From Pantoea cypripedii (GTDB lineage: Bacteria; Pseudomonadota; Gammaproteobacteria; Enterobacterales; Enterobacteriaceae), in NCBI RefSeq assembly GCF_011395035.1, contig NZ_CP024768.1:2579286-2643285 (forward strand): DNA of 64,000 bases. Direction: 5' to 3'. Made by a program: the position numbers and the translations under genes. The notes under the pieces are model-generated. The model was given only the letters and a program-made list of their open reading frames with translations. It made no database searches and was not told the DNA's origin. Shown in pieces: positions 1 to 9,721 of this stretch. Numbering within the stretch: the first letter of the stretch is position 1; every line of letters starts with the position of its first letter.

Positions 1-730
1 GGAAGTAACTCTGGATGGAGATCTTTAGCGCCGGGTTGATGCCAAGATACAGCACGTAAATCGCCGCTATGGCGCCGATATAGCGTGAAATGGTCAGCCC
101 GAGACCGGCACCGATAAAACCCAATCCATGCCAGCCAAAACAGCCATAGATCAGCACAGTACTGATGATGATATTAAGGATGTTCATCCCGCCATTGATC
201 AGCATCGGGATTTTGGTGTTGCCCGCCCCGCGCAGGGCACCGCTGCCGATCAGCGCAATCGCCGCTGCCGGATAACTCCAGGCCGAGGTTTGCAGGTAAC
301 TGAGCGCCAGCTCTTTCACCTGGGGTTCGGCACTGCCAGCAATCACATCGATAATCAAATGGCCCCAAATCTCGATGGCGATCACCAGCAGAAACGCCAG
401 CACCGTCATCAATCCCAGCGACTGTCGGGTCGCCGCGCGCGCCCGCTTGCCATTACGTTTGGCAAGGCTGAACGCCACCACCACCGTGGTGCCAAGATCG
501 ATGGCTGCAAAGAATGAGATGATCACCATATTGAAGCTGTCGGCCAGGCCTACACCCGCCATCGCTTCTTTACCCAGCCAGCTGACCAGGAAGGTACTGA
601 GGACGCCCATCAGCATCACGCAGAGGTTTTCGATAAAGATGGGCACGGCCAGAGGCGTAATTTCACGCCACAACAGCGTGCGATAAGAACGGCGTTTTGG
701 ATACCACGCCGTTTTTCTGATCGCCCGCAT
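1..730 (-). CDS. yeeO: MATE-family exporter, YeeO-like (3' part outside window)
   Basis: Reading the minus strand from the ATG at 728-730 gives 243 uninterrupted codons that run off the left edge. The protein resembles the N-terminal half of E. coli YeeO, a MATE exporter linked to flavin/dipeptide efflux. Recognisable stretches are WREITPLAVPIFIENLCVML, FLVSWLGKEAMAGVGLADSF, AAIDLGTTVVVAFSLAKR and GSGALRGAGNTKIPMLINGG, with hydrophobic helices between them. E. coli YeeO has a longer N-terminus; here an ATG just before the conserved part is used, with in-frame GTG and TTG codons slightly upstream as alternatives. In E. coli yeeO lies near amn, cbl and nac, all of which also occur in this window. 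Confidence 0.85.
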   Translation of the reverse strand, partial: MRAIRKTAWYPKRRSYRTLLWREITPLAVPIFIENLCVMLMGVLSTFLVSWLGKEAMAGVGLADSFNMVIISFFAAIDLGTTVVVAFSLAKRNGKRARAATRQSLGLMTVLAFLLVIAIEIWGHLIIDVIAGSAEPQVKELALSYLQTSAWSYPAAAIALIGSGALRGAGNTKIPMLINGGMNILNIIISTVLIYGCFGWHGLGFIGAGLGLTISRYIGAIAAIYVLYLGINPALKISIQSYF

Positions 731-844
731 CACTGCTACGCCAGGATTTTGCAAGGGAATACCAAATCACTTTGGACAAGAAGAATAATGATGATAGGGC
801 GCTAACAATTATGCAAAGTGTTTCCCGTCAACATTTAATCATTA

Positions 845-1594
845 TTACAAACTTTTTGTTCCCAGGGCCGCAGGATCGACCGCGCCTCCCAGATAAGCAC
901 TGCGTACTTCGTCGTTATGCAGCAATTCCTCTCCGCTGCCGCGCAGCAGGATTTCACCGTTAACCATGACATAACCCCGGTCGGCCAGTTGCAAGGCATG
1001 GCGTGCGTTCTGCTCCACCAGGAACAACGTCATGCCCTGCTGCGTCAGTTCACGCAGGATGCTGAAGATCTGTTTCACCACCAGTGGCGCAAGACCGAGG
1101 CTCGGTTCATCCAATAGCAGCAGCTTTGGCCGGCTCATCAACGCTCGCGCTATCGCCAGCATCTGCTGCTCACCGCCGGACAACGTCATGGCACGTTGCT
1201 TACGTCGTTCCAGCAGGCGCGGAAATAACTGATACATACGATCCTTATCTTCGCGCACGAAACGATCGCCAATGGAGATGGTGCCCATCAGCAAATTCTC
1301 CTCCACCGTCATATCGGGGAAAATACGCCGTCCCTCCGGAGCCTGGGCAATGCCACTGGCGGCAATCGCGTGGGTCGATTTGTGGCTGATGGCTTCGCCG
1401 CGAAAGCGAATCTCCCCGGCGGCGATACGCGGCTGGCTGAATATCGACATCAGCAGCGTGGATTTGCCTGCACCGTTGGCCCCAATCAGCGCCACGGTTT
1501 CCCCTTCGTTCACCGTCAGGGAAACCTGTTTCAGGGCCTGTACCGGACCGTAAAACACATCTACCTGGTCAAAACTCAGCATCGGTTCAGCCAT
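845..1594 (-). CDS. livF: Branched-chain amino acid ABC transporter ATPase LivF
   Basis: A 249-residue ABC ATPase that energises uptake of branched-chain amino acids together with LivG. It has Walker A GANGAGKST (residues 38-46), signature LSGGEQQ and Walker B LLLLDEP followed by SLGLAP, the usual LivF style. I start at the ATG at 1592-1594 (MAEPML) rather than further upstream because it sits behind a GAG-rich ribosome site and overlaps the livG stop by 8 bases. It is the last gene of the livKHMGF operon; only about 110 bases without obvious features separate it from yeeO. Confidence 0.93.
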   Translation of the reverse strand: MAEPMLSFDQVDVFYGPVQALKQVSLTVNEGETVALIGANGAGKSTLLMSIFSQPRIAAGEIRFRGEAISHKSTHAIAASGIAQAPEGRRIFPDMTVEENLLMGTISIGDRFVREDKDRMYQLFPRLLERRKQRAMTLSGGEQQMLAIARALMSRPKLLLLDEPSLGLAPLVVKQIFSILRELTQQGMTLFLVEQNARHALQLADRGYVMVNGEILLRGSGEELLHNDEVRSAYLGGAVDPAALGTKSL

Positions 1595-2462
1595 GATCAC
1601 TCTCCTCTTCCGCGCCGAGATAGGCGGCAATCACTTTCGGGTCATGACGGATTTGCTGCGGGGTGCCCTGGGCAATCACATCGCCGTGATCCAGCACCAC
1701 GATATGGTCAGAGATGCGCATCACCATCGGCATATCGTGTTCGATTAACAACACGCTAATGCGATGGTCAGCACGCAGACGGTGCAGAATCTGGCTTAAC
1801 GCCTCGGTTTCCACCGGGTTAAGCCCAGCAGCCGGTTCATCGAGGCAGATCAGCTCCGGCCGCGTGCACATGGCACGGGCAATCTCCAGCCGCCGCTGCT
1901 GGCCGTAAGACAAGGTCCCCGCCAGCCGGTTGGCGCTGCCGACCAGATCCACGTTCTCCAGCCAGTAAAACGCCCGATCCAGCGCGCGATTTTCCGCCTC
2001 GCGATAGCCGCGGGTATTCAGAATGCCCGCCAGCAGCTGGCGGTTCACCTGCATATGCTGCGCCACCAGCAGGTTCTCAATCACCGACATCTCACGAAAC
2101 AGGCGGATGTTCTGGAAGGTGCGCGCCAGACCAGCACGGTTCACCAGATGCGCCCCGCCAAACATTTTGTACCAGACGCGTGAACCGAGCCGCGCCGGGT
2201 GCAGCCAGTCGCCAGGGTGAATTTTCTGCCCCAGCACCTGAATCACGTCGGTGGATCGCTGACTGGCATTCAGGGTGATGCGCCCCCCCGTCGCCCGGTA
2301 AAAACCGGTTAAACAGTTAAATACCGTGGTTTTGCCCGCGCCGTTGGGGCCAATCAGCGCCGTGACCGAGCCGCGTTCGACAGCCAGGCTAACGTCGTTA
2401 AGCGCCTTAATGCCGCCGAAGCGCATCATCAGGTTATCCACCTGCAAAATCGCATCACTCAT
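1587..2462 (-). CDS. livG: Branched-chain amino acid ABC transporter ATPase LivG (BraF-like)
   Basis: A 291-residue ABC ATPase with Walker A GPNGAGKTT (38-46), signature LSYGQQRR and Walker B ICLDEPAAGLNP. It is about 35 residues longer than E. coli LivG because of an insertion at roughly residues 65-105 (containing TDVIQVLGQKIHPGDWLHPA), which I recall from Pseudomonas BraF. This suggests a bra-type transporter rather than the classical enteric liv set. The start at 2462 (MSDAILQ) follows a GGAG ribosome site and overlaps the livM stop by 8 bases, so translation is probably coupled. Confidence 0.92.
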   Translation of the reverse strand: MSDAILQVDNLMMRFGGIKALNDVSLAVERGSVTALIGPNGAGKTTVFNCLTGFYRATGGRITLNASQRSTDVIQVLGQKIHPGDWLHPARLGSRVWYKMFGGAHLVNRAGLARTFQNIRLFREMSVIENLLVAQHMQVNRQLLAGILNTRGYREAENRALDRAFYWLENVDLVGSANRLAGTLSYGQQRRLEIARAMCTRPELICLDEPAAGLNPVETEALSQILHRLRADHRISVLLIEHDMPMVMRISDHIVVLDHGDVIAQGTPQQIRHDPKVIAAYLGAEEESDHG

Positions 2463-3738
2463 GGCGCACTCCTTTACGCAGCGGCACACCGACACGCGCG
2501 GTTCGTACCAGCCCGCGTGGTCGCCAGATCATCATCAGCACCATCAGCACGCCAAACAACAGCACCCGGTACTCGGCGAAGCTGCGCAACAGCTCCGGGG
2601 CAACCGTCAGCACAAACGCCGCCAGTACCACCCCCAGCGTAGAACCCATCCCGCCCAGCACCACGATGGCGAGGATCAGTGCCGATTCGAAAAAGGTAAA
2701 CGAGGTTGGATTGACGAAACCCTGATAACTGGCGAAAAACACCCCGGCGATACCGGCGGTTGACGCGCCGAGCATAAACGCCGACAGCTTCACCAGTACG
2801 TGATTCAATCCCATCGCCCGGCAGGCGATCTCATCTTCCCGCAGCGCTTCCCAGGCACGACCAATCGGCATGCGCGTCAGGCGATGTTTGATAAACAACA
2901 CCAGCAGCACCACCAGAACCAGCACCACGTAGATAAAGATAAACTTCATGTTCGGGTTGTAGTCGAGGTGGAAAAACTCGTTATACGGCACCCCGCCCTC
3001 ACGCGCGCGGCGGCCAAACTCCAGTCCGAGAAAGGTGGGAGACGGCACCGATACCCCGTTGGGACCACCGGTGAAGGTCAGCCAGTTGTTCAGCACCAGA
3101 CGGATGATTTCGCCAAAACCGAGCGTCACAATCGCCAGATAATCGCCGTGCATACGCAGCACCGGAAAACCCAATAGCGCCCCGGCAAAAGCGGCCATCA
3201 GCGCCGCGAGCGGCAACATGCTCCAGAACCCAAGGCCGAGATACTCATAACCGAGGGCCAGCCCGTAGGCACCGATGGCATAAAACGCCACATAACCGAG
3301 GTCAAGCAGCCCCGCGAGGCCAACCACAATATTCAGCCCAAGACCCAGCAAGACGTAAATCAGCCCGAGAATCGCCACCGTCAGCAGGTATTTACTGGAG
3401 AGGAACGGAAACGCCAGCGCCACCACCAGTAGCACCGGCAGGATCCAGCGCAGGCGCGAGCGCTGACCCGGTTCACGCACGTAGACACCATCATCATTGC
3501 CTTCAAATTTACGCGCGAAGCGCTGCCCGGCAGCGGATTGCTGAAACAAGCTAAACAGCAGACGGCCCACCATCACCACCGCCACCAGCACAGCAACGCG
3601 CTGCGGCGAAAGATGAAAACTGTAGCCATCCAGCACCACACCCACAATGGGGCCAAACACCACCAGCGCCACCAGCCCGGCCATCAGACAATCCAGCAGC
3701 GACTGGCGCACATCGATTCGTTGCGTCATTGCACTCAT
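2455..3738 (-). CDS. livM: Branched-chain amino acid ABC permease LivM
   Basis: A 427-residue inner-membrane permease with many hydrophobic helices. The conserved LivM core is visible: LGLGLNIVVGLAGLLDLGYV, FPVLRMHGDYLAIVTLGFGE, LTFTGGPNGVSVPSPTFLG, the ABC-contact loop IGRAWEALREDEIACRAMGL and VVLGGMGSTLGVVLAAFVL. The N-terminus carries an additional membrane segment before the core, as in E. coli LivM. ATG 3738 is preferred because GAGGAC lies about nine bases upstream and the livH stop is only 10 bases away. It forms the translocation pore together with LivH. Confidence 0.92.
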   Translation of the reverse strand: MSAMTQRIDVRQSLLDCLMAGLVALVVFGPIVGVVLDGYSFHLSPQRVAVLVAVVMVGRLLFSLFQQSAAGQRFARKFEGNDDGVYVREPGQRSRLRWILPVLLVVALAFPFLSSKYLLTVAILGLIYVLLGLGLNIVVGLAGLLDLGYVAFYAIGAYGLALGYEYLGLGFWSMLPLAALMAAFAGALLGFPVLRMHGDYLAIVTLGFGEIIRLVLNNWLTFTGGPNGVSVPSPTFLGLEFGRRAREGGVPYNEFFHLDYNPNMKFIFIYVVLVLVVLLVLFIKHRLTRMPIGRAWEALREDEIACRAMGLNHVLVKLSAFMLGASTAGIAGVFFASYQGFVNPTSFTFFESALILAIVVLGGMGSTLGVVLAAFVLTVAPELLRSFAEYRVLLFGVLMVLMMIWRPRGLVRTARVGVPLRKGVRHE

Positions 3739-3748
3739 TTTGGCGTCC

Positions 3749-4663
<915 letters not shown>

Positions 4664-4745
4664 ATGCAAGTCCCGTGCTTAAAGGGAGCGCAAACCTCGC
4701 GCCCAATCGCGAATGGCCCCGCAACACGCGGGGCCGCGTGTCAGC

Positions 4746-5861
4746 TTACAGCTGGTGATATTTGCCTTTATCGTCCCACTGATAAACCACGTAATCCGAG
4801 ACTTTCAGATCGCCTTTACCATCCCAGGCTTTTTTGCCCATCACGGTATCAACGCTATTGGCCTTCAGCCACTCACTGGCTTTGGCGTTATCTTTACCTG
4901 CGGCTTTATAGGCAGCAGCCAGCGCCTGCACGGAAGCGTAGGCATACAGGGTGTAGCCTTCCGGCTCAAAACCACCGGCGCGGAATTTGGCGATCACCGC
5001 TTTGCCGTCAGGAATCTGACGCGGATCCTGACCAAATGTCATATACACGCCTTTGGTGTATTGCGGGCCACCCGCTGCGGTCACCATATCTTCAGTCACG
5101 ATGCAGTCACCGGAGAAGAAGGCAGCCGTTACGCCCTGTTCACGCATTTGACGTACCAGCGGACCGGCTTCCGGGTGGCAGCCACCGAAGTACACCACGT
5201 CCGGTTTGACTGAAGCGATTTTGGTCACCAGCGCGTTAAAATCTTTCTCGCCACGCGACAGACCTTCATACAACACCTCGTTGACTCCGCGCTTTTCCAG
5301 CGCAGCCTTGGTGGCATCGGCCAGCCCCTGGCCGTAGGTGTCTTTGTCGTGGATCACCGCCACGCGTTTGGCTTTCAGCTTATCGATGATGTAATCGGCG
5401 GCAATGGCCCCCTGCTGATCGTCGCGGCCACACATACGGAACATGGTTTTCATGCCGCGCTCGGTGATCTGCGGGTTAGTTGAGCCGGGGGTAATCGCCA
5501 GCACGCCAGCATCGTCATACACTTCGGAAGCGGGCATGGTGGAAGAGGAACAGAAGTGCCCCACCACTGCCTGTACCTTGTCCTGGTCTACCAGGCGGTT
5601 GGCGACGGCCACGGCCTGTTTCGGTTCGCAGGCGTCATCCCCCTGCACCAGCACAATTTTTTCACCATTCACCCCTCCGGCAGCATTGATGTCATCGGCG
5701 GCCTGAGAGGCACCTTTCCAGTATTGTGCGCCATAAGTGGCGTTGGGGCCTGAGAACGGACCGGCCACCCCAATCTTAATGTCCGCCTGGGCATAAAACG
5801 CCGCGCTCAGGCAACCTGCAATCACAACCTTCAATGGTAATTTTATGAATTTCAAAGACAT
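4746..5861 (-). CDS. livK: Periplasmic branched-chain amino acid binding protein LivK/LivJ-like
   Basis: A 371-residue type I periplasmic binding protein. A Sec signal peptide (basic start, hydrophobic VVIAGCLSAAFY, cleavage near AQA-DIK) precedes the mature start DIKIGVAGPFSGP. Family motifs include DDINAAGGVNGEKI, GDDACEPKQAVAVANRLV, VVGHFCSSSTMPASEVYDDA and AVIHDKDTYGQGLA. It delivers leucine, isoleucine, valine or related amino acids to LivHMGF. Start 5861 gives the expected signal peptide. It is the first gene of the operon; a sigma-54-type promoter match lies about 115 bases upstream. Confidence 0.93.
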   Translation of the reverse strand: MSLKFIKLPLKVVIAGCLSAAFYAQADIKIGVAGPFSGPNATYGAQYWKGASQAADDINAAGGVNGEKIVLVQGDDACEPKQAVAVANRLVDQDKVQAVVGHFCSSSTMPASEVYDDAGVLAITPGSTNPQITERGMKTMFRMCGRDDQQGAIAADYIIDKLKAKRVAVIHDKDTYGQGLADATKAALEKRGVNEVLYEGLSRGEKDFNALVTKIASVKPDVVYFGGCHPEAGPLVRQMREQGVTAAFFSGDCIVTEDMVTAAGGPQYTKGVYMTFGQDPRQIPDGKAVIAKFRAGGFEPEGYTLYAYASVQALAAAYKAAGKDNAKASEWLKANSVDTVMGKKAWDGKGDLKVSDYVVYQWDDKGKYHQL

Positions 5862-6198
5862 GCTTTCAATCCTCAACGGGTCAGGAACGGAGCCATACCA
5901 CGGCCTGGGAGAAATCAATTTCTGAAACTTAACGATGTGCAGTCTGTGACCAGCAGGGCCACGGTTAACAATCAAGCAAAAATCTCGCCAAAGGTAAGCA
6001 TTGGTGACAAGTTTTTGCACCGGCATCGCGCCAAAGCAGGAGGGAACGCGTCTGCTGATCTTAACCATAGCCAGCGTTTGAAGACGCACCAGCACTCTGT
6101 TGGTGCAGAATGCGGTTGATCACAGATTCTTCATGGTGCTGAGGGGTTTACCCGCTATGCTATAGCCAAATCGGCCCAAAATTGATGCGGGAGAACTT
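5862..6198. other. Divergent intergenic region livK / amn
   Basis: This 337-base stretch separates the divergently transcribed livK and amn. It holds the sigma-54-like match on the minus strand, NtrC-like half-sites, and an inverted repeat GCACCA-N9-TGGTGC at 6086-6106. Near amn there is a short palindrome (GCTATGCTATAGC) and a ribosome site GGGAGA ahead of the amn ATG. I do not see a convincing Pho box for amn here, although amn belongs to the Pho regulon in E. coli. Confidence 0.5.
5975..5990 (-). promoter_or_regulatory. Candidate sigma-54 (-24/-12) promoter for livKHMGF
   Basis: The minus strand reads TGGCGAGATTTTTGCT, which fits the sigma-54 pattern TGGC-N7-TTGCW with correct spacing between the invariant GG and GC. 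A start site about 12 bases downstream would give a leader of roughly 100 bases to livK. Upstream, TGCACC at 6016-6021 and an imperfectly spaced GCACCA/TGGTGC pair at 6086-6106 resemble NtrC half-sites but not the canonical spacing. Function is inferred. Confidence 0.5.
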
Positions 6199-7653
6199 AT
6201 GAATACACAACGGAACGGCATCAGCAGCCAGCAGGCGCTGGATGAACTTGAGCGGTTATACGCCAACGCGGTAGATGCGTTACGCAGCGCCATTCGCGAC
6301 TTTAGCGAAAACGGACGTTTGCCTGATGAGGCGGCGCGCCAGCAGGGGTTGTTTGTCTACCCTGAGCTGCGTATTACCTGGGCTGGCGATGGCCCGCAAC
6401 GTAATCGTACCCGTGCCTGGGGCCGTTTTACCCACACCGGCAGCTACAGCACCACCATTACGCGTCCGGCGTTATTGCGTCACTATCTCAGTGAGCAATT
6501 GCTGATGATTGAAAAAGAGTACGAAGTGGTGATTGAAGTCGGGCCATCGCAGCAGGAGATTCCTTACCCTTATGTGATTGACGGTTCCGATTTGTCACTG
6601 GACCGTTCGATGAGCGCCAGCATTGCCCGCCATTTCCCCACCACGGAACTGTCGCAAATTGGTGATGAAACCGCCGATGGCCTGTTCAACGCTGACGCGC
6701 TGTTCCCGCTGTCACACTTCGATGCACTGCGTACCGACTTCTCGCTGGCGCGCCTGCGTCATTACACCGGCACCGCCGTGGAGCATTTCCAGCCGTTTGT
6801 GTTGTTTACCAACTACACGCGTTACGTTGATGAGTTTGTTCGCTGGGCGATTGAGCAGGTGCAGGATCCCAACACCTCCTACGATAGCCTCGCCTGTGCC
6901 GGTGATGTGGTGATCACCAAAGACACCCAGGATCCGGAAGCGATGATGTCGGATCTGGCGTGGAAGAAGCATCAGATGCCGGCCTGGCACCTGACCTCAC
7001 CCAATCGCCGTGGTATTACCCTGGTCAACATTGGCGTGGGTCCTTCCAATGCCAAAACCATCTGTGACCATCTGGCGGTGGTACGTCCGCACGCCTGGCT
7101 GATGATTGGTCACTGTGGCGGCCTGCGCGAAAGCCAGACCATTGGTGATTACGTGCTGGCGCATGCCTATCTGCGTGACGACCATGTGCTGGACAGCGTA
7201 CTGCCGCCGGATATCCCGATTCCGAGCATCGCCGAGGTACAACGCGCGCTCTACGACGCCACCAAAGCGGTGAGCGGCATGCCTGGGGAAGAAGTCAAAC
7301 AACGCCTGCGTACCGGCACCGTGGTGACCACCGATGACCGCAACTGGGAGCTGCGTTATTCCGCGTCAGCGCTGCGCTTTAACCTCAGCCGCGCGGTGGC
7401 GGTGGATATGGAAAGTGCCACCATCGCCGCCCAGGGCTATCGTTTCCGGGTGCCTTACGGCACGCTGTTGTGCGTCTCGGATAAGCCGCTGCACGGCGAA
7501 ATCAAACTGCCTGGCCAGGCGAATCGTTTCTATGAAGGGGCGATATCAGAACATTTGCAGATCGGGATTTGTGCGGTGGAGCTACTGCGCGCCGAGGGGG
7601 ATAAGCTGCATTCGCGCAAACTGCGTACCTTTAATGAACCACCGTTCAGGTAA
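6199..7653 (+). CDS. amn: AMP nucleosidase
   Basis: A 484-residue cytoplasmic enzyme that hydrolyses AMP to adenine and ribose 5-phosphate. Its length matches E. coli Amn, and long segments are nearly identical to what I recall of that protein: PFVLFTNYTRYVDEFVRW, SDLAWKKHQMPAWHL, NIGVGPSNAKTICDHLAV, MIGHCGGLRESQ and VTTDDRNWELRYSASALRF. The C-terminal half is the nucleoside-phosphorylase-like catalytic domain, with the conserved VDMESATIAAQGYRFRVP. The start follows GGGAGA. It is divergent from livK and followed by a hairpin at 7658-7683. Confidence 0.97.
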   Translation: MNTQRNGISSQQALDELERLYANAVDALRSAIRDFSENGRLPDEAARQQGLFVYPELRITWAGDGPQRNRTRAWGRFTHTGSYSTTITRPALLRHYLSEQLLMIEKEYEVVIEVGPSQQEIPYPYVIDGSDLSLDRSMSASIARHFPTTELSQIGDETADGLFNADALFPLSHFDALRTDFSLARLRHYTGTAVEHFQPFVLFTNYTRYVDEFVRWAIEQVQDPNTSYDSLACAGDVVITKDTQDPEAMMSDLAWKKHQMPAWHLTSPNRRGITLVNIGVGPSNAKTICDHLAVVRPHAWLMIGHCGGLRESQTIGDYVLAHAYLRDDHVLDSVLPPDIPIPSIAEVQRALYDATKAVSGMPGEEVKQRLRTGTVVTTDDRNWELRYSASALRFNLSRAVAVDMESATIAAQGYRFRVPYGTLLCVSDKPLHGEIKLPGQANRFYEGAISEHLQIGICAVELLRAEGDKLHSRKLRTFNEPPFR

Positions 7654-7657
7654 ACCA

Positions 7658-7683
7658 GGCACCGCTCATTTGTGAGCGGTGCC
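7658..7683 (+). terminator. Hairpin directly after amn
   Basis: A perfect 11-base-pair stem (GGCACCGCTCA / TGAGCGGTGCC) with a 4-base loop begins five bases after the amn stop. No clean T-run follows, so this may be a weak or Rho-assisted terminator. Confidence 0.5.
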
Positions 7684-7689
7684 ATCTTA

Positions 7690-7728
7690 GCGAGCGGTAT
7701 TCCACAGACATTGCGGAACACCGCTCGC
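7690..7728. repeat. Second hairpin downstream of amn
   Basis: The arms GCGAGCGGT (7690-7698) and ACCGCTCGC (7720-7728) are perfectly complementary, with an inner TTCC/GGAA pairing. It shares the ACCGCTC core with the preceding hairpin, so the two could form alternative structures. The remaining bases up to 7850 show no gene. Confidence 0.45.
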
Positions 7729-7850
7729 CTCACGTAACTCCCCTCCTGCCCCAAAATCATATGTCCTTCATCCAGGGCAGCATGCTCCACCGAGCATGAC
7801 TGCAACATGCGACAAAGCTCACATCACTCAATCTAAGCTTTAGTATAGTT

Positions 7851-7859
7851 TGGTATATT
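7851..7859 (+). promoter_or_regulatory. Candidate extended -10 promoter of the oxygenase/SDR operon
   Basis: TGG followed by TATATT (7854-7859) forms an extended -10 element in an AT-rich stretch 60 bases before the ATG at 7919. No good -35 is visible, as is common for extended -10 promoters. Confidence 0.35.
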
Positions 7860-7918
7860 ATGGTATTGGTGAAGCAAAGTTCTGCCAGTTAAATGGGCTA
7901 ATGATGGAGAGAGTGAAA

Positions 7919-8926
7919 ATGGCATCTATACCTGTATTGAAATTATCTTTGTTAGATGGGGACCGGAATGACAAAGATAAATTTATCGGCTTATTGAAGG
8001 AAGCAGCCCACGATGTTGGCTTTTTCTATCTCAGCGACCATGGTGTCTCAGCATCATTCCTGGCAGAAGTTCGTGAACAAACCCGAAAGTTTTTTTTCTT
8101 ATCTGAAGAACAAAAACGCTCTGTTTCAATGATTAACTCCCCTCATTTCAGAGGATATAACCGAGCGGGCAATGAACTAACCAATGGCAAAGCAGACTGG
8201 CGGGAACAATTTGATATCGGGGCTGAACGAAAACCTTATAACTTAACGGATAAGGATCCCATCTGGATGGGCTTGCATGGTTTTAATCAATGGCCGGAAT
8301 CGCTACCTGAGTTGAAGCACACCCTGCTTTTCTACAACAATATATTAACCAGCATCTCTCTGAGATTACTCAGAAGCCTTGCATCAGGTCTGGGTTTGCC
8401 AGAAAACGCTTTTGACACCATATACGGTGACACGCCGAACGAGCATATAAAACTCATCCGATATCCACGCTGTAAAAAAATAACCGAGACTCAGGGTGTG
8501 GGTGCACATAAGGATTCTGGTCTCTTGACGTTAATTCTTCAGGACGAGAATAAAGGTTTACAGGTTAAGACCAACGATAATAAATGGGTGGATGTTTCAC
8601 CCCTTGATAATACTTTTGTGGTTAATCTGGGCGAGCTCCTGGAGTTAGCCACTAACGGATACCTCAAAGCAACCGTTCATCGGGTTCTGGCCCCGGCAGG
8701 AGAGAATGACAGAATTTCTGTGGCCTACTTCCTGGGTGCCAGTCTCGATTCTGTCGTACCGGTATTTAAATTGCCCGAGGAGTTAACCTCAGATGCCTCA
8801 TTTATCGAAACCGACCCAAACAACCCGCTGCTCAGAGACGTCGGTCTGAATTATATGAAGGGAAGGCTGCGATCTCATCCGGATGTTGCTAAGAAATATT
8901 ATGGAGAATGGGGCAATTTTCTATGA
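7919..8926 (+). CDS. 2-oxoglutarate/Fe(II)-dependent oxygenase (isopenicillin N synthase-like)
   Basis: A 335-residue cytoplasmic non-haem iron oxygenase. The N-terminal part (IPVLKLSLLDG, then DVGFFYLSDHGVS) is the DIOX_N region; the C-terminal jelly roll has the iron ligands H197 and D199 (AHKDSG) and H254 (ATVHRVL), plus the 2-oxoglutarate-binding R265-x-S267 (RISVAYF). Such enzymes hydroxylate, desaturate or cyclise small molecules; the substrate cannot be told. ATG 7919 is chosen because GGAGAGA lies just upstream. The stop overlaps the next start (ATGA), so it is translationally coupled to the SDR. Codon use is clearly more AT-rich than in neighbouring genes, which suggests horizontal acquisition. 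Confidence 0.88.
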   Translation: MASIPVLKLSLLDGDRNDKDKFIGLLKEAAHDVGFFYLSDHGVSASFLAEVREQTRKFFFLSEEQKRSVSMINSPHFRGYNRAGNELTNGKADWREQFDIGAERKPYNLTDKDPIWMGLHGFNQWPESLPELKHTLLFYNNILTSISLRLLRSLASGLGLPENAFDTIYGDTPNEHIKLIRYPRCKKITETQGVGAHKDSGLLTLILQDENKGLQVKTNDNKWVDVSPLDNTFVVNLGELLELATNGYLKATVHRVLAPAGENDRISVAYFLGASLDSVVPVFKLPEELTSDASFIETDPNNPLLRDVGLNYMKGRLRSHPDVAKKYYGEWGNFL

Positions 8927-9645
8927 GAAATAAACTGGTTGTAATAACGGGTGCCAGTTCCGGATTTGGCGCTGAAGTTGCCAGAGCACTGAGCAACAGG
9001 GGATATTGTCTGGCTCTCCTGGCGCGTCGAATAGATAAGCTCCATGCAATGAATCTTGCAAACGCCCTTTGTTTTGAAGTCGATGTTACCTGTCGTGAGC
9101 AGGTTTTTCATGCTATTCGTAAGGCTGAAGAGAAGTTTGGCGACGTCGATTGCATCATAAATAACGCGGGAGTGATGTTGTTGGGCGAATTAGAATATCA
9201 GAATCATGACGAATGGAATCGAATGATTGATACCAATATCAAAGGCGTCATTAATGGGATGCAGGCGGTATTGCCCTCGATGCGCGAGCGGAAAACAGGA
9301 ACAATCATCAACATATCCTCTCTGGCGGGTCAAAAGACCTACCAATACCATGCTGCATATTGTGCAACTAAGTTCGCAGTCCACGGTTTGTCCGACAGCG
9401 TTCGCTGGGAGGTTGCCCCGGATAACGTCCGGGTTATAACCATCTCTCCGGGTGCCGCCGAAACGGAGCTTATCAGCCATATTAGTGACAACTTCGTGAA
9501 AAATGATTATATCGAGTGGAAAGAAAGTATAGGTGGAGTCATTTCCGCCAAAAATGTTATTGATAGCATCATATTTTCATACGAGTTACCTCAGTCAGTC
9601 TGTGTGCGCGATCTTAAAATTGCGCCGACAAGACAGCAGAATTAG
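8923..9645 (+). CDS. Short-chain dehydrogenase/reductase (classical SDR)
   Basis: A 240-residue NAD(P)-dependent oxidoreductase of classical SDR type. The cofactor motif TGASSGFG is at residues 9-16, NNAGV at 80-84, catalytic serines in NISSLAG, and the YCATK active site has Y146 and K150. The start lies inside the oxygenase stop codon (ATGA), so the two form an operon. It is plausible that this enzyme oxidises or reduces the product of the oxygenase, but the substrate is unknown. It is AT-rich like its partner; no terminator is visible after the stop. Confidence 0.88.
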   Translation: MRNKLVVITGASSGFGAEVARALSNRGYCLALLARRIDKLHAMNLANALCFEVDVTCREQVFHAIRKAEEKFGDVDCIINNAGVMLLGELEYQNHDEWNRMIDTNIKGVINGMQAVLPSMRERKTGTIINISSLAGQKTYQYHAAYCATKFAVHGLSDSVRWEVAPDNVRVITISPGAAETELISHISDNFVKNDYIEWKESIGGVISAKNVIDSIIFSYELPQSVCVRDLKIAPTRQQN

Positions 9646-9721
9646 CACGCCCGATTATTATTATATGAATACAGGAAGGCCGGTTATTCAGAGCCAGTAA
9701 ATGAGATGGTATTCACACCCT

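Noticed and set aside
731..844. tRNA-Asn genes expected near yeeO/cbl from E. coli synteny
   Set aside because: No cloverleaf or tRNA-like TTCGA core is visible in this gap or near cbl and nac.
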